From contig JBNKFQ010000274.1 in assembly GCA_050289385.1 (NCBI GenBank), positions 1-6,730 of the forward strand: a DNA stretch of 6,730 bases. Reading direction: 5' to 3'. The DNA is from JBNKFQ01 sp050289385. Its GTDB lineage: Bacteria; Pseudomonadota; Gammaproteobacteria; Pseudomonadales; Porticoccaceae. The notes under the pieces were generated by a model. The model was not told the origin of the DNA. It made no database searches and saw only the letters and a list, made by a program, of their open reading frames with translations. Of this stretch, positions 4,343 to 6,730 are shown in pieces; positions within the stretch are counted from its first letter, which is position 1; every line of letters starts with the position of its first letter. The position numbers and the translations under genes were made by a program.

Positions 4343-6405
4343 TAACGATAGCGACCACTGCGCTTTTCCAGGGGGGCGGCTAACGGCCCCAGATAACTGC
4401 GCTGCGCATTGGCGGGGGCCAAAGTTTGTGCCTGCTCGCGCGCAGCGCGCAAAAAGCTCTCGGCATCGTCGCGCTGACTCGATTCGGCTCGCAACAGGGC
4501 CATATAGCGATAGGGCGGCACCTGGGCCAGCTCGCGCTCGCGCATCAGCTCACGAGCAAAGGTCCTGTAACCGTCACGACTCAACAACCTGACCAGCGGG
4601 TGATCACTGTGATGAGTTTGCAACATCACTCGGCCCGGCCTGTCACCGCGCCCGGCGCGCCCCGCCACCTGGGTAATCAGCTGCCCCATGCGTTCGACAG
4701 CGCGAAAATCGGCGCTGAACAAACCGCCGTCTGCGTCGAGGATCGCCACCAGGGTAACACCGGGAAAGTGATGCCCCTTGGCCAGAATCTGCGTACCCAC
4801 CAGAAGACAGGGCTGACCTTTGGCGATTTCACGCGCCACCGCTTGCATGGAATGCTTGCGCCGCGTGGTGTCGCGGTCAACACGAATTACCGGATAAGCG
4901 GGAAACAGTGACTCCAGCACCGCTTCGCTGCGCTCTGTGCCCTGCCCCAGATATTGTAATTCCCTGCTGAAACACAGCGGGCAATCGACCGGGACTGGAC
5001 GCTGATGTTCGCAGTGATGACACAACAGGCGGCGATCCTCGCGATGTACCGTCATACGCACATCACAACTCGGGCATTCGGCGACCCAGCCACAATCGTG
5101 ACACATCAGGGTAGGCGCAAAACCGCGCCGATTGATAAACACCAGCACCTGGTTGCCGGATTTCAGCTCCGCTTCCATCACATTGAGCAAGCGAACACTG
5201 AAACCCGCCGTAAGTGGTTGCTTGCGAATATCCAGCAATTCCCATTCCGGCAAACTGGCATTGCCGGGCCGCCCGGTTAACTCAAGTTTGTGATAACGTC
5301 CGCTGGCAGAATTATGCAGGCTTTCCAGCGCCGGTGTTGCACTGCCCAGCAGTATCGGCACACCTTCGCGGTGAGCGCGAACCACAGCCAGGTCGCGGGC
5401 GTGATAACGAAACCCTTCATGCTGTTTAAACGAGGGATCGTGCTCTTCATCAACAATAATCACGCCCGGATTTTTCAACGGTGTAAAAATCGCTGAGCGC
5501 GTGCCAATAACGATAGATGCCTCGCCGGTGCGCGCCATATCCCACGCTACCAGGCGTTCGCGATCGGTAAGCCCGGAATGCATTACCGCAAGCTTGCGGT
5601 TAAAACGATCTTTGAAGCGCTGCACGGTTTGCGGAGTCAAGCTGATCTCTGGCACCAACACCAGCGCCTGGCGACCATAACGCAGTATCTTTTCGATGGT
5701 TTGCAGATAGATTTCGGTCTTGCCGCTGCCGGTTTCACCCTCCAGCAAATAACTTCGATAACCGTGTAGCTCAATGGCATCCATGACCTGTTGTTGCGCC
5801 TCATACAGCACCAGCGGTTGCTCAGCCAGCAAGTTTTCTTGCGGTTGACTGGCCGGCTCGAAAGCCACCGTTATGCACTCAACCAGGTTCTTTGCCTCCA
5901 GACTTTTTAGCACGGCTCGCGATATCCCTTCAGCATCCAGCACAGTCCGGTTGACCGAGGTATTTTGCTGTAACAGGTTCAATAACTGCTGCTGGCGCGG
6001 TGCTCTGGCCAATGCGTCTGTCGGCAGGCCCTTGCCCAGCGCACTCAGTTGCCAGCGGATTTCACGCCGATCCGGCAGCGCCTCGCCCTGCCGAAGCAGA
6101 GTCGGCAACATATTGCTCAACGCGTCCCCTGCCGGATGCTGGTAGTAGCGCGCTGCCCACAGCAGCAGATCAAACAGCAGGGGCGACAGCAGAGGCTGGT
6201 GGTCCAGCACGGCGCTTATGGGTTTGAGTTTGTGCTCGGGCACAGAACTCTGTTCGCTTGTACCCAGCACCAGGCCCACCAGATTGCGACGACCAAAGGG
6301 CACAACCACGCGCGTGCCAACATCGAGCTCGCCCTCGTATGGCCCGGGTGGCAGATAGTCAAAAGTCTGTCGCAGAGGCGATGGCACAGCAATCTGGTAA
6401 TACAT
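4207..6405 (-). CDS. priA: PriA, primosomal replication-restart helicase
   Basis: The 732-residue protein has full family length. Domains in order: N-terminal 3'-DNA-binding domain (1-about 100, MYYQIAVPSPLRQTFDYLPP); winged-helix region (to about 190); superfamily 2 helicase core with Walker A GETGSGKT (223-230), DEEH box (319-322) and GSATP (354-358); zinc module with eight Cys at 435, 438, 444, 447, 462, 465, 475 and 478; second helicase lobe with GTQILAKGHHFPGV (537-550) and motif VI QVAGRAGRG (579-587); and a C-terminal domain with QVPPYRYMALLRAES. It recognises stalled or repaired forks and reloads DnaB through PriB/DnaT-type partners. All catalytic and zinc residues are present, so it should be active. 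It is divergent from rpmE, as in other gammaproteobacteria, and the usual downstream argS is absent. No strong ribosome site precedes the ATG (6403-6405). Confidence 0.98.
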   Translation of the reverse strand: MYYQIAVPSPLRQTFDYLPPGPYEGELDVGTRVVVPFGRRNLVGLVLGTSEQSSVPEHKLKPISAVLDHQPLLSPLLFDLLLWAARYYQHPAGDALSNMLPTLLRQGEALPDRREIRWQLSALGKGLPTDALARAPRQQQLLNLLQQNTSVNRTVLDAEGISRAVLKSLEAKNLVECITVAFEPASQPQENLLAEQPLVLYEAQQQVMDAIELHGYRSYLLEGETGSGKTEIYLQTIEKILRYGRQALVLVPEISLTPQTVQRFKDRFNRKLAVMHSGLTDRERLVAWDMARTGEASIVIGTRSAIFTPLKNPGVIIVDEEHDPSFKQHEGFRYHARDLAVVRAHREGVPILLGSATPALESLHNSASGRYHKLELTGRPGNASLPEWELLDIRKQPLTAGFSVRLLNVMEAELKSGNQVLVFINRRGFAPTLMCHDCGWVAECPSCDVRMTVHREDRRLLCHHCEHQRPVPVDCPLCFSRELQYLGQGTERSEAVLESLFPAYPVIRVDRDTTRRKHSMQAVAREIAKGQPCLLVGTQILAKGHHFPGVTLVAILDADGGLFSADFRAVERMGQLITQVAGRAGRGDRPGRVMLQTHHSDHPLVRLLSRDGYRTFARELMRERELAQVPPYRYMALLRAESSQRDDAESFLRAAREQAQTLAPANAQRSYLGPLAAPLEKRSGRYRYQLALTFASRADLQNLLSRWVDLLPAVPVARKVRWSVDVDPQDMT

Positions 6406-6535
6406 GGGCTATTGTGTTTTTACCGGTTTTTGAGTAGGATCCGCGATCCGAAATTCAGGCATACGGTGCCCGGCGCCAGGCATAGCGATTCTGAGTGACC
6501 AGGTGGCGGTATGCAAGAAACCAGAGGCAATTAAA
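6406..6535. other. divergent priA/rpmE intergenic region
   Basis: The 130-bp spacer must hold both promoters, but I see no convincing -35/-10 pair for either gene. It contains the direct octamers at 6456-6484 and an imperfect palindrome centred on GGCGCC (6467-6482: TGCC-C-GGCGCC-A-GGCA). The ribosome site of rpmE is the AGAGG at 6523-6527. Confidence 0.5.
6456..6484. promoter_or_regulatory. direct repeat CAGGCATA x2, 21 bp apart
   Basis: CAGGCATA occurs at 6456-6463 and 6477-6484. The 21-bp period (two helical turns) and the location between divergent genes suit a regulator site, and the imperfect GGCGCC palindrome bridges the copies. No regulator is recognised, and chance cannot be excluded for two octamers. 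Confidence 0.2.
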
Positions 6536-6730
6536 ATGAAAGCTGACATCCACCCGAAATATGGTGAACTGACCGCGACTTGCAGTTGTGGCAATGTAAT
6601 TAAAGTAGGGTCAACCGCTCCAGGCAACATTCACCTGGACGTGTGCCAGGCCTGCCACCCGTTCTACACCGGCAAGCAGAAGCTGGTGGACAGCGCGGGT
6701 CGTATCGAGCGCTTCAACAAGAAGTACAAC
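6536..6730 (+). CDS. rpmE: 50S ribosomal protein L31 (3' end cut by window)
   Basis: Sixty-five residues are visible, starting MKADIHPKYGELTATCSCGN and continuing VCQACHPFYTGKQKLVDSAGRIERFNKKYN. L31 is about 70 residues, so only a handful are missing. Cys16, Cys18, Cys37 and Cys40 form the zinc-binding set of the C+ type (RpmE), which is replaced by zinc-free paralogs (YkgM/RpmE2) in many bacteria under zinc limitation. L31 bridges the central protuberance of the large subunit to the small subunit. The start has AGAGG 8 bases upstream. It is divergent from priA. Confidence 0.97.
   Translation, partial: MKADIHPKYGELTATCSCGNVIKVGSTAPGNIHLDVCQACHPFYTGKQKLVDSAGRIERFNKKYN

Noticed and set aside
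4426..4911. 161-codon plus-strand ORF inside priA
   Set aside because: Antisense shadow of the conserved PriA C-terminal region.
6409..6630. 73-codon minus-strand ORF across the rpmE start
   Set aside because: Overlaps the clear L31 frame and the intergenic spacer; no ribosome site or family pattern.
1..6730. CRISPR array or toxin-antitoxin module
   Set aside because: No series of regularly spaced identical repeats of suitable length beyond the four 8-bp boxes, and no toxin gene next to the small DNA-binding protein.

Overview
The window looks like a chromosomal segment of a gammaproteobacterium, probably a Pseudomonas/Cellvibrio-like or marine relative. The evidence is a yggX tail close to a tRNA-Phe of the Pseudomonas type, a divergent priA/rpmE pair, and a SPOR-domain protein of the kind normally found beside priA. 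All assignments come from reading the sequence; no database search was possible.

Left part (1-829): the 3' end of yggX (Fe(II)/Fe-S protection protein), a small convergent gene for a 78-residue winged-helix-like DNA-binding protein preceded by a cluster of four TGTCCCTA boxes (a likely autoregulatory operator), and tRNA-Phe(GAA) with a good sigma70 promoter and a GC-rich discriminator. 

Middle-left (830-1900, all on the minus strand) is a decaying patch. Directly beyond the tRNA 3' end is what appears to be the C-terminal stub of a tyrosine integrase with the catalytic Tyr position changed to His. Next comes an ArsR-type repressor plus SRPBCC/AHSA1 two-gene operon, translationally coupled by an ATGA overlap, in which both genes are broken: arsR by a one-base frameshift in an A7 run and the SRPBCC gene by an in-frame TGA at an expected Trp codon. 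The operon's promoter and a 10-bp inverted-repeat operator candidate are still readable.

Middle-right (1900-4206): an exported CigR-family protein (minus), a divergently transcribed TRIC/UPF0126 membrane protein (plus), and a convergent inner-membrane SPOR-domain protein (minus). Upstream of the SPOR gene lies a compact MITE-like element of about 268 bp with 25-bp perfect terminal inverted repeats and an internal 17-bp perfect stem. A lone copy of the same terminal repeat sits immediately after the cigR-like stop codon. In many relatives argS lies between priA and the SPOR gene; here it is absent and the interval holds the element.

Right part (4207-6730): complete priA (replication-restart helicase, minus) and, divergent from it, rpmE (ribosomal protein L31, zinc-binding form), cut by the window edge. 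Apart from these housekeeping genes, the main interest is the decayed tRNA-adjacent patch, the coupled pair broken twice, the box cluster of the small winged-helix gene, and the non-autonomous element family.
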